Source: Acidiphilium acidophilum (GTDB taxonomy: Bacteria > Pseudomonadota > Alphaproteobacteria > Acetobacterales > Acetobacteraceae). From it: 64,000 bases of DNA. Made by a program: the position numbers and the translations under genes. This document shows, piece by piece, positions 1 to 7,560 of this stretch (positions are counted from its first letter, which is position 1; each line of letters opens with the position of its first letter). The notes below the pieces were generated by a model. It had not been told where the DNA came from, searched no databases, and saw only the letters and a program-made list of their open reading frames with translations. Where the stretch lies: positions 2,339,501 to 2,403,500 of the forward strand of contig NZ_JAWXYB010000018.1 in assembly GCF_033842475.1 (NCBI RefSeq). Direction: 5' to 3'.

Positions 1-516
1 GCCGTCGATCAGCAGCAGCAACTGGCGTGCGAGGACCGCAGGTTCGGCAGATCCTGCCATTGTTGCGATCGTTGCGAGCCGTGCGAGGATTTCGCGGTGA
101 TGGGCCGCGGCCATTTCGCGGAGCCAGACCTCGTCCTTGCGATGCTCGGAGACCGCGTTCATGAAGGCGCATCCGTAGAACTTGCCGCCGCTGAACCAGT
201 CGCCGAGCGCGGGGACGATGGCGCGCAGTTGTGCCAGCGGGTCGGCGCCGGCGGCGTCGAGCCGGGCGAAGAAGCGCTGACGCCAATCGGTGCCTTCCTC
301 GGTCAGCACGGCGCGGAGAAGGGCATCTTTCGAGCCATAACGGGCATAGAGCGTCATTTTCGAGGCTCCGGCGGCGGCCAGGATGCGATCGATCCCGGTG
401 GCGTGGATACCATCGCGGCAGAATAATTCGCGGGCGACATCGAGGATGCGGGATTGCGGCGAGGCAGCTATCGGTTCTGCTGACTTCAGTAGCAGTGCCG
501 CCTTCATCTTGCTCAT
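1..516 (-). CDS. TetR/AcrR family transcriptional regulator (3' end outside window)
   Basis: Reading the minus strand from the ATG at 516 gives 172 uninterrupted codons running off the left edge. The N-terminal part carries a TetR-type helix-turn-helix (around GIDRILAAAGASKMTLYARYG, residues about 36-56) followed by a ligand-binding-domain-like helical region. A purine-rich stretch (AAGGAA) lies upstream of the ATG, and a TATAAT hexamer at 550-555 on the minus strand is a possible -10 box. It is divergent from the OsmC-like gene at 801, with a perfect palindrome at 744-765 between them. By analogy with other divergently placed TetR genes it probably represses that operon; the ligand cannot be guessed. 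The C-terminus is not in the window. Confidence 0.9.
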   Translation of the reverse strand, partial: MSKMKAALLLKSAEPIAASPQSRILDVARELFCRDGIHATGIDRILAAAGASKMTLYARYGSKDALLRAVLTEEGTDWRQRFFARLDAAGADPLAQLRAIVPALGDWFSGGKFYGCAFMNAVSEHRKDEVWLREMAAAHHREILARLATIATMAGSAEPAVLARQLLLLIDG

Positions 517-743
517 GAACTCATCAATTCCTTAGGCAAATGATTAATAATTATACAAACGAACGCGGCGGCGACTCCGGGATGGGCCTTCGGGTCTCTT
601 GTTCTACACAAATCGTGCCAGGAAAGCGCGAAGAAAAATCAACAGCGATTTCCTGTCTCAAACGGGGCCGCGCTGGGGGTGCAGAGCGTGCTGCACGACC
701 TTGCGATGGATTTGGCATACGAATTGCATTGTTCTGGTTACGA

Positions 744-765
744 CAAGACAGACCGTTCTGTCTTG
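744..765. promoter_or_regulatory. Palindromic candidate operator between tetR-type gene and OsmC-like operon
   Basis: CAAGACAGA (744-752), spacer CCGT, TCTGTCTTG (757-765): a perfect 9-bp inverted repeat with a 4-bp spacer, 36 bp before the GTG of the OsmC-like gene. Size and position fit a TetR-dimer operator; binding is inferred. Confidence 0.5.
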
Positions 766-800
766 CTCTCGCCAACCGGACCAGCCCGAAAGGATCCACC

Positions 801-1346
801 GTGAGCCAGCCCGCCAGCGCACCGACCGCCATGATTTCCTGCCTGCAGCCGATCGACCGCACCGGTCTCGAAGCCCTGATCGCCAAAGGCAAGGCGGATC
901 CCACCGCGATCCGCACGCTCAAGTGCAAGACCATTGCCGAAGGCCGGTTCCGCCATCTTAACATGATCCGCAACCTGCCGCCTTATATCGTCGATGAACC
1001 GCCCGGACTGCTCGGCGATGATACCGCGCCCAACCCGTCCGAAGCCTCGCTCGCGGCACTCGGCTCCTGCCTTGCCGTCGGCATTCATGCCAATGCGGTC
1101 GCGCAGAACATCACGATTCAGTCGCTCGAACTTGAGCTTGAAGCGGATATCAACATCACCGCCGTCTGGGGCACCGGGGACGTATCGCCCAAGCCGGTCG
1201 GCTTCGATGCGGTGCGGGTCAAGGTCAATCTGCGCGCCGATGCGCCGCAGGACCGGATCGATGCGCTGATCGCCCACGCGACCAAATGGTCGCCGGTCGC
1301 CAATACGTTCATCAAGCCCGTGGCGCTCGATGTGAAGGCCGTCTGA
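801..1346 (+). CDS. OsmC/Ohr-like family protein lacking the second cysteine
   Basis: 181 residues from a GTG preceded by AAAGGA at 6-10 nt; the reading frame is open further upstream but without a supported start. The protein has the OsmC core with the N-terminal peroxidatic-type cysteine in GSCLAVG (C90) and the C-terminal PVANTF segment. In canonical Ohr/OsmC thiol peroxidases that segment begins Cys-Pro-Val; here it reads S164-P-V, so the second redox cysteine is a serine. It may therefore not be a normal hydroperoxide reductase. It is the first gene of a plus-strand operon; its stop is 1 nt before the ATG of the flavoprotein gene. The divergent TetR gene probably controls it. Confidence 0.88.
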   Translation: MSQPASAPTAMISCLQPIDRTGLEALIAKGKADPTAIRTLKCKTIAEGRFRHLNMIRNLPPYIVDEPPGLLGDDTAPNPSEASLAALGSCLAVGIHANAVAQNITIQSLELELEADINITAVWGTGDVSPKPVGFDAVRVKVNLRADAPQDRIDALIAHATKWSPVANTFIKPVALDVKAV

Positions 1347-1347
1347 T

Positions 1348-2478
1348 ATGGATGGCGGCATCGGACTGATCAACCGGCGTTCCACCCTCACCAGCGGCGA
1401 GGCGCGCGATGCCGTGGCGGCGGAAACGGCTTCGTTGGTTTCGCTCGCCGCCGCCATCGACCAGGACGGTGTTTACCCGGAGATGCAGTTGCGCGGTCTG
1501 GGCGAGGCCGGTGCCTACGGGCTGCACCTTGCCGCACACAGCAAGCTCGGCCGCCCTTCGCTGCTCGATGCGATCGAGGCGATGGCCGTGGTTTCGGCCA
1601 CCTGCATGTCCAGCGGCTTCTGCGTCTGGTGCCAGGATTCGGCGGGGTGGTATCTGGAACAGACTGAAAACGCGGAGCTGCGCGCGCGGTTGCAGCCGGG
1701 CATCGCGAGCGGTGAGGTCATGGCCGGCACCGGCCTGTCCAACGCGATGAAGGCGCTCTCCGGCACCGAAGACTTCCGCCTGCGGGGCAAGCGGGTCGCG
1801 GGGGGTTATGTGGTTTCGGGCATTCTGCCCTGGGTGTCGAACCTCGGCGAGGGCCATTGGTTCGGCACCATGTTCGAAGACGTCGATGATGCCAGCCACC
1901 GCGCGATGGCGATGGTGCGGATCGGGCAGGACGGTGTGTCGATCAAGCAGAATGCGCATTTCGTGGCACTCGAAGGCACCGGCACCTATGCCGTGCTGTT
2001 CCGCCGTGCCTTTATCGCCGATGAACAACTGCTGGCCGATCCGCTTGGCGAGATGGTTGCGCGCATCCGGCCCGGCTTCGTGATGCTGCAGACCGGCATG
2101 GGGCTCGGGGTGGTCGATGCCGCGATCGGGCTGATGCATGAGGCCGATCGGACCCAGGGGCATTGCAATACCCATCTGCGCCTCGGGGCGCGCGAGGCGG
2201 AAGACAAGGCGGGGGCGCTCCGCGAACGCCTCGCCGCCCTTGCCGCGACGCCGCTGGAACGCGGGCGTGGTTATCTCCGCACCGTTCTCCAGGCCCGGGT
2301 CGATGTTTCGGAACTCAGTCTCGAAGCGACCCAGTCGGCCATGCTGCACTGGGGTGCCTGCGGCTATATTCACGGCTCGCCGGTCGGTCGCCGGCTGCGC
2401 GAGGCCTGGTTCGTCGCGATCATCACCCCCTCGATCCGCCAGCTGCGCCGTGAAATCGCGGCTCTTTCGGACTGCTGA
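1348..2478 (+). CDS. Acyl-CoA dehydrogenase-like flavoprotein (atypical C-terminus)
   Basis: 376 residues, in the size range of the acyl-CoA dehydrogenase (ACAD) superfamily. Visible family features are the N-terminal helical domain, the middle-domain AGTGLSNAM and GYVVSGILPWVSN segments (residues about 130-165), and a C-terminal helical domain with a WGACGY turn replacing the usual HGGxGY. The final EGTxEI-type flavin/substrate motif of true ACADs is absent; the chain ends in SIRQLRREIA. This points to the ACAD-like group that includes flavin monooxygenases and desulfurisation enzymes as well as dehydrogenases, so the substrate is uncertain. It lies 5 nt before a ferredoxin gene, which could supply or accept its electrons. 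Confidence 0.8.
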   Translation: MDGGIGLINRRSTLTSGEARDAVAAETASLVSLAAAIDQDGVYPEMQLRGLGEAGAYGLHLAAHSKLGRPSLLDAIEAMAVVSATCMSSGFCVWCQDSAGWYLEQTENAELRARLQPGIASGEVMAGTGLSNAMKALSGTEDFRLRGKRVAGGYVVSGILPWVSNLGEGHWFGTMFEDVDDASHRAMAMVRIGQDGVSIKQNAHFVALEGTGTYAVLFRRAFIADEQLLADPLGEMVARIRPGFVMLQTGMGLGVVDAAIGLMHEADRTQGHCNTHLRLGAREAEDKAGALRERLAALAATPLERGRGYLRTVLQARVDVSELSLEATQSAMLHWGACGYIHGSPVGRRLREAWFVAIITPSIRQLRREIAALSDC

Positions 2479-2483
2479 ACACC

Positions 2484-2795
2484 ATGCCCATGATCGTCAT
2501 CAGCGACCTCGACGGCACCGAACACCGGCTTTCGGCACAAGCCGGCGAGACCGTGATGCAGGTCGGCCGCGCCGCCGGGCTGCCGATCATTGGCGAATGC
2601 AATGGCTCGATGGCCTGCGCCACCTGCCATGTCATCGTCGCGCCCGCGTGGGCCGACCGCCTGCCGCCGATCGGCGAGGACGAGGACGCGACGCTCGACA
2701 CTTTGTTCAACCTCACCGCCACATCCCGCCTCGGCTGCCAGATCGCGATCACCGCGGCGCTGGACGGGCTGGAACTACGCCTGCCCCAACGCTGA
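2484..2795 (+). CDS. [2Fe-2S] ferredoxin, adrenodoxin/putidaredoxin type
   Basis: 103 residues. Four cysteines C39-x5-C45-x2-C48-x36-C85 (in ECNGSMACATC and RLGCQ) match the vertebrate-type/adrenodoxin [2Fe-2S] ligand pattern rather than the plant type. The DLDGTEHRLSAQAGETVMQ start and acidic EDEDATLD region are also typical. It sits 5 nt after the ACAD-like flavoprotein and 32 nt before the rhodanese, so the likely role is one-electron transfer for the flavoprotein. No ferredoxin reductase is present nearby. Confidence 0.93.
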   Translation: MPMIVISDLDGTEHRLSAQAGETVMQVGRAAGLPIIGECNGSMACATCHVIVAPAWADRLPPIGEDEDATLDTLFNLTATSRLGCQIAITAALDGLELRLPQR

Positions 2796-2827
2796 CCTGC
2801 TGCACCCAACCCCAAGGAGGCCAGACC

Positions 2828-3706
2828 ATGACCGTGCTCATTTCTCCCGCCGAACTCGACACCGCGATGAAAGCCGGCGGCATCGTCGTTATCGATACCC
2901 GCAACCCTGCCGCCTTCGCCGAAGGACATATTCCGGGCGCGGTGAACCTGCATGATATCTTTACCTACCTCGCGACATCGACGCCGGAGGGCATGGCCGA
3001 ATTGCGCAGCAAATTCGCGGCGGCGTTCGGCGACCTTGGCCTATCCGGGCGCGAAACCGCCGTGCTCTATGAGGGTTCGATGAATTCGGGTTTCGGCCAG
3101 TCCTGCCGGGGCTACTTCCTGCTGCAATATCTCGGCTACAAGAACGCCAAAATCCTGCACGGCGGCCTCGCGGCCTGGATTGCGGCGGGCATGGCTGTGA
3201 GCACCGAGGCTGCATCCCCGACGCCCGCAACCTTCCCCGTGACCGACGCAGGCAAGGGCCTGATTCTGACCAAGGAGGATGTTCTCGCGGCACTCGATGA
3301 TCCTTCAGTCGTGCTACTCGATGTTCGGGATGTGGATGAATGGGTGGGCGAAAGCTCCTCGCCCTACGGGCCCGATTTCTGCCCGCGCAAGGGCCGCCTG
3401 CCCGGTGCCCGCTGGATCGAGTGGTACCGGATGATGAAGCCCACCGCCGCCGGCCCGATGCTGAAATCGAAAAACGAGATCCTGGCCGAATGCGCTACCG
3501 CCGGTATCACCCCGGCCTCGAAAGTGTATATCTACTGCTTCAAAGGGGCGCGCGCCTCGAACAGCTATGTTGCCCTCGCGGAAGCCGGTATTACCAACAC
3601 CGCGATCTATTTCGGGTCGTGGAACGAGTGGAGCCGCGATCCGGCACTGCCGATCGAGGAAGGGCTGCCGTTCGCTTCAGCCGTTCTGGCGGAGGCGGCG
3701 GAGTGA
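2828..3706 (+). CDS. Tandem-rhodanese sulfurtransferase
   Basis: 292 residues starting at an ATG 9 nt after AAGGAGG; a longer open frame upstream overlaps the ferredoxin gene and is not used. Two rhodanese folds are visible: residues 1-125 (VIDTRNPAAFAEGHIPGAVN) and 140-285 (VVLLDVRDVDEW). The C-terminal domain carries the active-site loop C237-F-K-G-A-R-A; this is the catalytic cysteine. The family moves sulfane sulfur from thiosulfate or 3-mercaptopyruvate to an acceptor such as cyanide or a thiol. Neighbours (OsmC-like protein, flavoprotein, ferredoxin, and cyanase after a repeat) suggest sulfur or cyanide/cyanate chemistry. No signal peptide is seen, so it is probably cytoplasmic. Confidence 0.92.
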   Translation: MTVLISPAELDTAMKAGGIVVIDTRNPAAFAEGHIPGAVNLHDIFTYLATSTPEGMAELRSKFAAAFGDLGLSGRETAVLYEGSMNSGFGQSCRGYFLLQYLGYKNAKILHGGLAAWIAAGMAVSTEAASPTPATFPVTDAGKGLILTKEDVLAALDDPSVVLLDVRDVDEWVGESSSPYGPDFCPRKGRLPGARWIEWYRMMKPTAAGPMLKSKNEILAECATAGITPASKVYIYCFKGARASNSYVALAEAGITNTAIYFGSWNEWSRDPALPIEEGLPFASAVLAEAAE

Positions 3707-3717
3707 AGGGGAAGAAG

Positions 3718-3837
3718 GGTTCTTTTTTGTAAAAAAGAACCAAAAAACTTTCATTTGCGGGTTCTGAGGCGCTCGGTCAAAGTGCCTCGGACCCAGATTC
3801 AAAAAAGTTTTTTGCTTCTTTTTTTCAAAAAAGAAGC
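3718..3837. repeat. Paired-hairpin (REPIN-like) element, copy 1
   Basis: Two near-identical hairpins in inverted orientation. Left: 3718-3741, an 11-bp perfect stem GGTTCTTTTTT/AAAAAAGAACC with loop GT, followed by AAAAAACTTT. Right: 3814-3837, stem GCTTCTTTTTT/AAAAAAGAAGC with loop TC, preceded by AAAGTTTTTT. The arms are mirror copies around a spacer of about 60 bp. A second copy lies at 63031-63147. Position between the rhodanese stop and cyanase start would allow a terminator or processing role, but a dispersed repeat is the better explanation. Confidence 0.8.
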
Positions 3838-3862
3838 GCTTGCTTAACTCTACAGGACCAAC

Positions 3863-4312
3863 ATGAACGACGAAAAAGCCGCTCTCGGCCAGAAGATCCT
3901 CAAGATCAAGAAGTCCAAAGGCCTGACCTGGACCGATATCGCCGCCCGGCTTGGCCATGCGCCGGTCTGGGTTTGCGCCGCCTGTATGGGTCAGATGTCG
4001 ATGACGTTGGAAACCGCCGAAAAGGCCGCTGCCCTGTTCGGCCTCGATGATGAGGAGACCGCCCTGCTCGCCGAGCCGCCCTATCGCGGTTCGCTGCCGA
4101 CGGCCGTGCCGACCGATCCGCTGATCTACCGTTTTTACGAGCTTGTCTCGGTTTATGGCACGACCTGGAAGGAAATGATCCAGGAGGAGTTCGGCGACGG
4201 GATCATGAGTGCGATCGATTTCGACATGACCATGGAACGCCAGCCTGACCAGAAGGGCGATCGGGTCAAAATCACCATGAGCGGCAAGTTCCTGCCCTAC
4301 AAGCGGTATTGA
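3863..4312 (+). CDS. cynS: Cyanate hydratase (cyanase)
   Basis: 149 residues, close to the 156 of E. coli CynS. An N-terminal helix-turn-helix-like helical domain (LTWTDIAARLGH, residues 21-32) is followed by the catalytic domain. The three catalytic residues known from E. coli (R96, E99, S122) appear here with a shift of six as R90, E93 (YRFYE) and S116 (MSAIDF). The C-terminal GKFLPYKRY is a family hallmark. The enzyme converts cyanate and bicarbonate to ammonia and CO2 in the cytoplasm as a decamer. It is separated from the sulfurtransferase gene by the paired-hairpin repeat, so it may be transcribed on its own. No carbonic anhydrase (cynT) or cynX is adjacent. Confidence 0.97.
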   Translation: MNDEKAALGQKILKIKKSKGLTWTDIAARLGHAPVWVCAACMGQMSMTLETAEKAAALFGLDDEETALLAEPPYRGSLPTAVPTDPLIYRFYELVSVYGTTWKEMIQEEFGDGIMSAIDFDMTMERQPDQKGDRVKITMSGKFLPYKRY

Positions 4313-4325
4313 AGGCGGGGGCGGG

Positions 4326-4823
4326 TTAGCGGCGGCCCCCGCCGCGGTTGCGGCGCCAGATTTCGGCATCGAGGATGCTGGCAAAGGCGAGCCATCCGAT
4401 CAGCGGCACGCTCGCAACGCCGGCCTTACGATCGACTTTTGCCGCTGCCGCTGCTGCCGCAGCCGCAACCGCGCTCATTCCGACTGCGGTGGCGACACTG
4501 CCGGGAAGATCCTTGCGACCGAAGAATACAGCGGGCCATAGCGCAATGCCGACCACATTGGCGGTCCACAGCGCGACCGCCGTGCGTTTCCCGGGTTTGG
4601 GCTTCGCCATCAGCAACCTGCTGCCGGAATAGATCAACAGCCCGCCAAGGGCGGACCATGCAATACCGTAAACCAGGCCGGGTGGGGTGAAATCCGGCTT
4701 GCGCAACCGCGCATACCACGCCGTGGTGCGCGGATGGCCCGGGCCGGGGCCAAACCGCCCGCCGGCCACCAGCGCCGCCACCACGGCACCCGCGCTCACG
4801 CTCAATGCTTCCGCCTGACGCAT
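4326..4823 (-). CDS. TspO/MBR family membrane protein
   Basis: 165 residues with five hydrophobic segments. The family pattern WYARLRKPDFTPPGLVYGI (residues about 36-54) and the fifth-helix motif PLIGWLAFASILDAEIWRRN match TspO, an inner- or outer-membrane porphyrin/sterol-binding protein that modulates oxygen or stress responses in alphaproteobacteria. An alanine run lies in the fourth helix. The gene is convergent with cynS, with only 13 bp between the stops. No obvious operon partner. Confidence 0.85.
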   Translation of the reverse strand: MRQAEALSVSAGAVVAALVAGGRFGPGPGHPRTTAWYARLRKPDFTPPGLVYGIAWSALGGLLIYSGSRLLMAKPKPGKRTAVALWTANVVGIALWPAVFFGRKDLPGSVATAVGMSAVAAAAAAAAAKVDRKAGVASVPLIGWLAFASILDAEIWRRNRGGGRR

Positions 4824-4968
4824 TTCAATCTCTCCCCCATGTCATGTCTCATCCCTATGTGGCGCGTCGTCGCTCGCACCGCACCCTGGCCGCACGCGGG
4901 TTGATAAGTATTAATGATGGGGAGCACGAACCGTCAGGCGGCGACCGGGTTTCCGCAGGCCGATGGTA

Positions 4969-5850
4969 TCAGCGCCTCGGGCGACCCGCCTGCTGCTGCG
5001 CCGCGCCGTTCACCTCGGCCCCAAGGACGACGAGATAGATTGAAAACCACATCCAGGACAGAAAAATCATGACCGCGCCCAGCGACCCGTAGATCCGGTT
5101 GTAATCGCCGAAATGAACCACGTATTCGTAGGTGGCGACGGTGGTGACCGACCATAACAGTGCGGCCAGGATCGCCCCCGGCGAGGCCCATTCCCAGTCG
5201 CTGTCCGCGCGGTCCGGGCCGTACCGGTACAACAGGGCGAGCAGGGCGATCATGTACACGGTCAGCGCGGGCCATCCGGCGAGCAGCAGCAGGGAGGTTG
5301 CCGCCGGCTTCACGCCCAGTCCGACCACCACGACCACGAGTGCCACGACCAGCGCAAGCGAGATCATGCCGCCCGCCACCAGTGCGATCGCGGTTGCGTA
5401 GAACCGGATCAGGCTGCGCCGCTCCTTCCGCCCGTAGGCGATGTTCAGGGCATCGATCATGCCGCCCATGCCTCTGCCCATCGTGTAGATCGCGACCACG
5501 ATCCCGGCCACGATGCCGAAACTGAGACTGCGCGGATCGGCGGAGACGATCTGGTGCAGTTGATGAGTGATCAGGGTCTGCGCGGACGGCAGCAGCCACC
5601 CGGCCAGTATGTGCACCTGTTGCTCGATCCGGTGCGGCTGGGCCAGCAACCCATACACCGAGAGCAGCGCGGCCAGTGCCGGGACCACCGCGATCAGGAT
5701 ATAGAACGTCACACCTCCCGCCACGAGCGCGATGTTTTTGTCGTTACTGTCATGCCAGACGTTCAGTAGGATCGCCCGCCAGTCGCGCACCGAGAGTTTT
5801 TGGGGAGGTCTGCCGGGTTCGCCCGGATCATCGGTTGCCGCAGCCGCCAT
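4969..5850 (-). CDS. YihY/virulence factor BrkB family membrane protein
   Basis: 293 residues. Conserved family segments are NIALVAGGVTFYILIAVVPAL, the IYTMGRGMGGMIDALNIAYG stretch and the C-terminal GSLGAVMIFLSWMWFSIYLV, with about six membrane helices. The family (formerly misnamed RNase BN) is an inner-membrane protein of poorly defined transport function. It starts after an N-terminal cytoplasmic stretch of about 35 residues and is followed downstream by the TspO gene on the same strand after 145 bp. Confidence 0.9.
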   Translation of the reverse strand: MAAAATDDPGEPGRPPQKLSVRDWRAILLNVWHDSNDKNIALVAGGVTFYILIAVVPALAALLSVYGLLAQPHRIEQQVHILAGWLLPSAQTLITHQLHQIVSADPRSLSFGIVAGIVVAIYTMGRGMGGMIDALNIAYGRKERRSLIRFYATAIALVAGGMISLALVVALVVVVVGLGVKPAATSLLLLAGWPALTVYMIALLALLYRYGPDRADSDWEWASPGAILAALLWSVTTVATYEYVVHFGDYNRIYGSLGAVMIFLSWMWFSIYLVVLGAEVNGAAQQQAGRPRR

Positions 5851-6097
5851 CGGGAACTTCTTTCAAGGTATCTCGCGTTTTCGCTCGCGACGGGTGAGGA
5901 CGACGATGTGATGGCATGTGGGGTGGCCGGGCGCGCAAATCGACCGGCAACCCGGCGCGAGCGTATCCTCCGGCCCCGCAGGCCGCGCCGGAACCATGGC
6001 CTGCCGTTTTATGTCTCGGAAACGTGAAATTTTTTCCTACATCTAAAGCGACGGCGCGAATGGGCGACGCCGGTATAGCGTGCGGAGACGATCGACC

Positions 6098-7531
6098 ATG
6101 GCCGAAGCGAACAACGTACCGATCGAGCATGTCGTTGTCCTGATGATGGAAAACAATGGTTTCGACCGCATGCTCGGGGCGATGTCAGCGGTTCATCGAG
6201 GACTCGACGGGATCGATCCCGCCCGACCCCATCACAATCCTGCGGCGACCCCGGGCAAGCCCGTTTTGACGCAGCGGGAAACCCGATCGCGCAATATCGA
6301 CCGCGATCCGAAACACTACCTCGCGAACTCCCTCGCTCAATACGCCGACGGCACGAATAGCGGATTCGTCGCGGATTTCGTGCGGACCCATCCGAACAGT
6401 ACGGATGAGGAACGTCAGGAAATCATGGGATATTTCCCGCGCGGTTTTCTCCCCGGGCTGCATACGCTGGCCGAGAATTTCGTGGTGTGCGACCACTGGT
6501 TTTCATCATTGCCCGGCCCGACCTGGATCAACCGGCTGTTCGCCCACAGCGGCACGTCCAACGGCCACGTCAATGAACCGGGCGGCCTGTTCAGCTCCAA
6601 GCTGCACATGTACGACCAGCGGACCCTCTACGATGAACTGACCGAGGCCGGGGTTCCCTGGCGGATCTATTTCGGCGATGTGCCGCAGACGCTCGTGCTC
6701 AGTCATCAGTGGTCGCATCTTGACCATTACCGGAGGTTCGGCCGATGGCACGCGGATATCGCACGCGGTGACCTGCCGGCGTATACCTTCATCGAACCGA
6801 GCTATTTCGGTCCCGAGCAGAACGATCAGCATCCACCCCACGACATCATGCGCGGCGATGCGCTGATCGCGGATGTCTACAACACTTTGCTGAAAAACCC
6901 GGCGCTGTTCGCGAAAACCCTTCTGATCGTCCTGTACGATGAACATGGCGGGTTCTTCGACCATGTCATTCCCCCGGCCACAGTGCCGCCGGACGATCAC
7001 ACCGAGCATTTCGGGTTCGATCTTCTCGGATTTCGGGTTCCGGCGGTGTTCGTCTCTCCGATGCTCGATCCGGGGGTGATATCGACCGTGTTCGACCACA
7101 CCAGCCTGTTGAAAATGGCAAGTTCGCTCTGGCCCGGGGTTGAACCGCTCGGCCGGCGCGCCACGCAATCGAACGACCCGCTTGCGGCGCTGACCTGGCG
7201 GGCCACGCCGCGCGCGGATCTCCCCGAAGCGGGCGTCGCGCAGGATATTCAGCCGGTTCGTTCACTCGCGGCGCTCGAAGGTTTCAAGGCCTCGCTGTTC
7301 GGGTTCAGCCATCACCTGGAGAGCCAGATCCGCCACGAAACCCACAAATCCCTGCTGATGCAGCGGGCGCATGAAGCCCTGATCGATGGCATGAGTCAGG
7401 CCAAACTCGCGACCGACCGGTTCGACACCTTCCTCGGTGAGCGGCAGACCTCAGGTGGTCTGCTCGGGAAGCTGGAGGAAGGCTTCGAATTCGTTGCGAA
7501 ACGGATCGGCCTCGGCCACCGTTCGCCCTGA
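6098..7531 (+). CDS. Phosphoesterase family protein (phospholipase C/acid phosphatase type)
   Basis: 477 residues from the ATG at 6098 (GGAG 10 nt upstream); a GTG at 6080 is an alternative. It belongs to the alkaline-phosphatase-like phosphoesterase family that includes bacterial phospholipase C and AcpA. Visible metal-site motifs are HVVVLMMENNGFDRMLG (residues 11-27), DHWFSSLPGPTWINRLF, YDEHGGFFDHV and GFRVPAVFVSP. Unlike secreted relatives there is no signal or Tat peptide, so it may act inside the cell. The upstream 247 bp (5851-6097) has no gene. It is convergent with the SDR gene at 7561. Confidence 0.88.
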   Translation: MAEANNVPIEHVVVLMMENNGFDRMLGAMSAVHRGLDGIDPARPHHNPAATPGKPVLTQRETRSRNIDRDPKHYLANSLAQYADGTNSGFVADFVRTHPNSTDEERQEIMGYFPRGFLPGLHTLAENFVVCDHWFSSLPGPTWINRLFAHSGTSNGHVNEPGGLFSSKLHMYDQRTLYDELTEAGVPWRIYFGDVPQTLVLSHQWSHLDHYRRFGRWHADIARGDLPAYTFIEPSYFGPEQNDQHPPHDIMRGDALIADVYNTLLKNPALFAKTLLIVLYDEHGGFFDHVIPPATVPPDDHTEHFGFDLLGFRVPAVFVSPMLDPGVISTVFDHTSLLKMASSLWPGVEPLGRRATQSNDPLAALTWRATPRADLPEAGVAQDIQPVRSLAALEGFKASLFGFSHHLESQIRHETHKSLLMQRAHEALIDGMSQAKLATDRFDTFLGERQTSGGLLGKLEEGFEFVAKRIGLGHRSP

Positions 7532-7560
7532 CCGGCGACCGTCCGGCGCTGCTGCCGGCG

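Noticed and set aside
540-800. Upstream extension of the OsmC-like frame to 540
   Set aside because: The extension covers the promoter and palindrome, is not OsmC-like, and a GTG with a good ribosome-binding site lies at 801.
3718-3741. Canonical rho-independent terminator after the rhodanese gene
   Set aside because: The stem is A/T only and is followed by CAAAAAACTTT rather than a U-run; the paired layout with 3814-3837 fits a dispersed repeat better.
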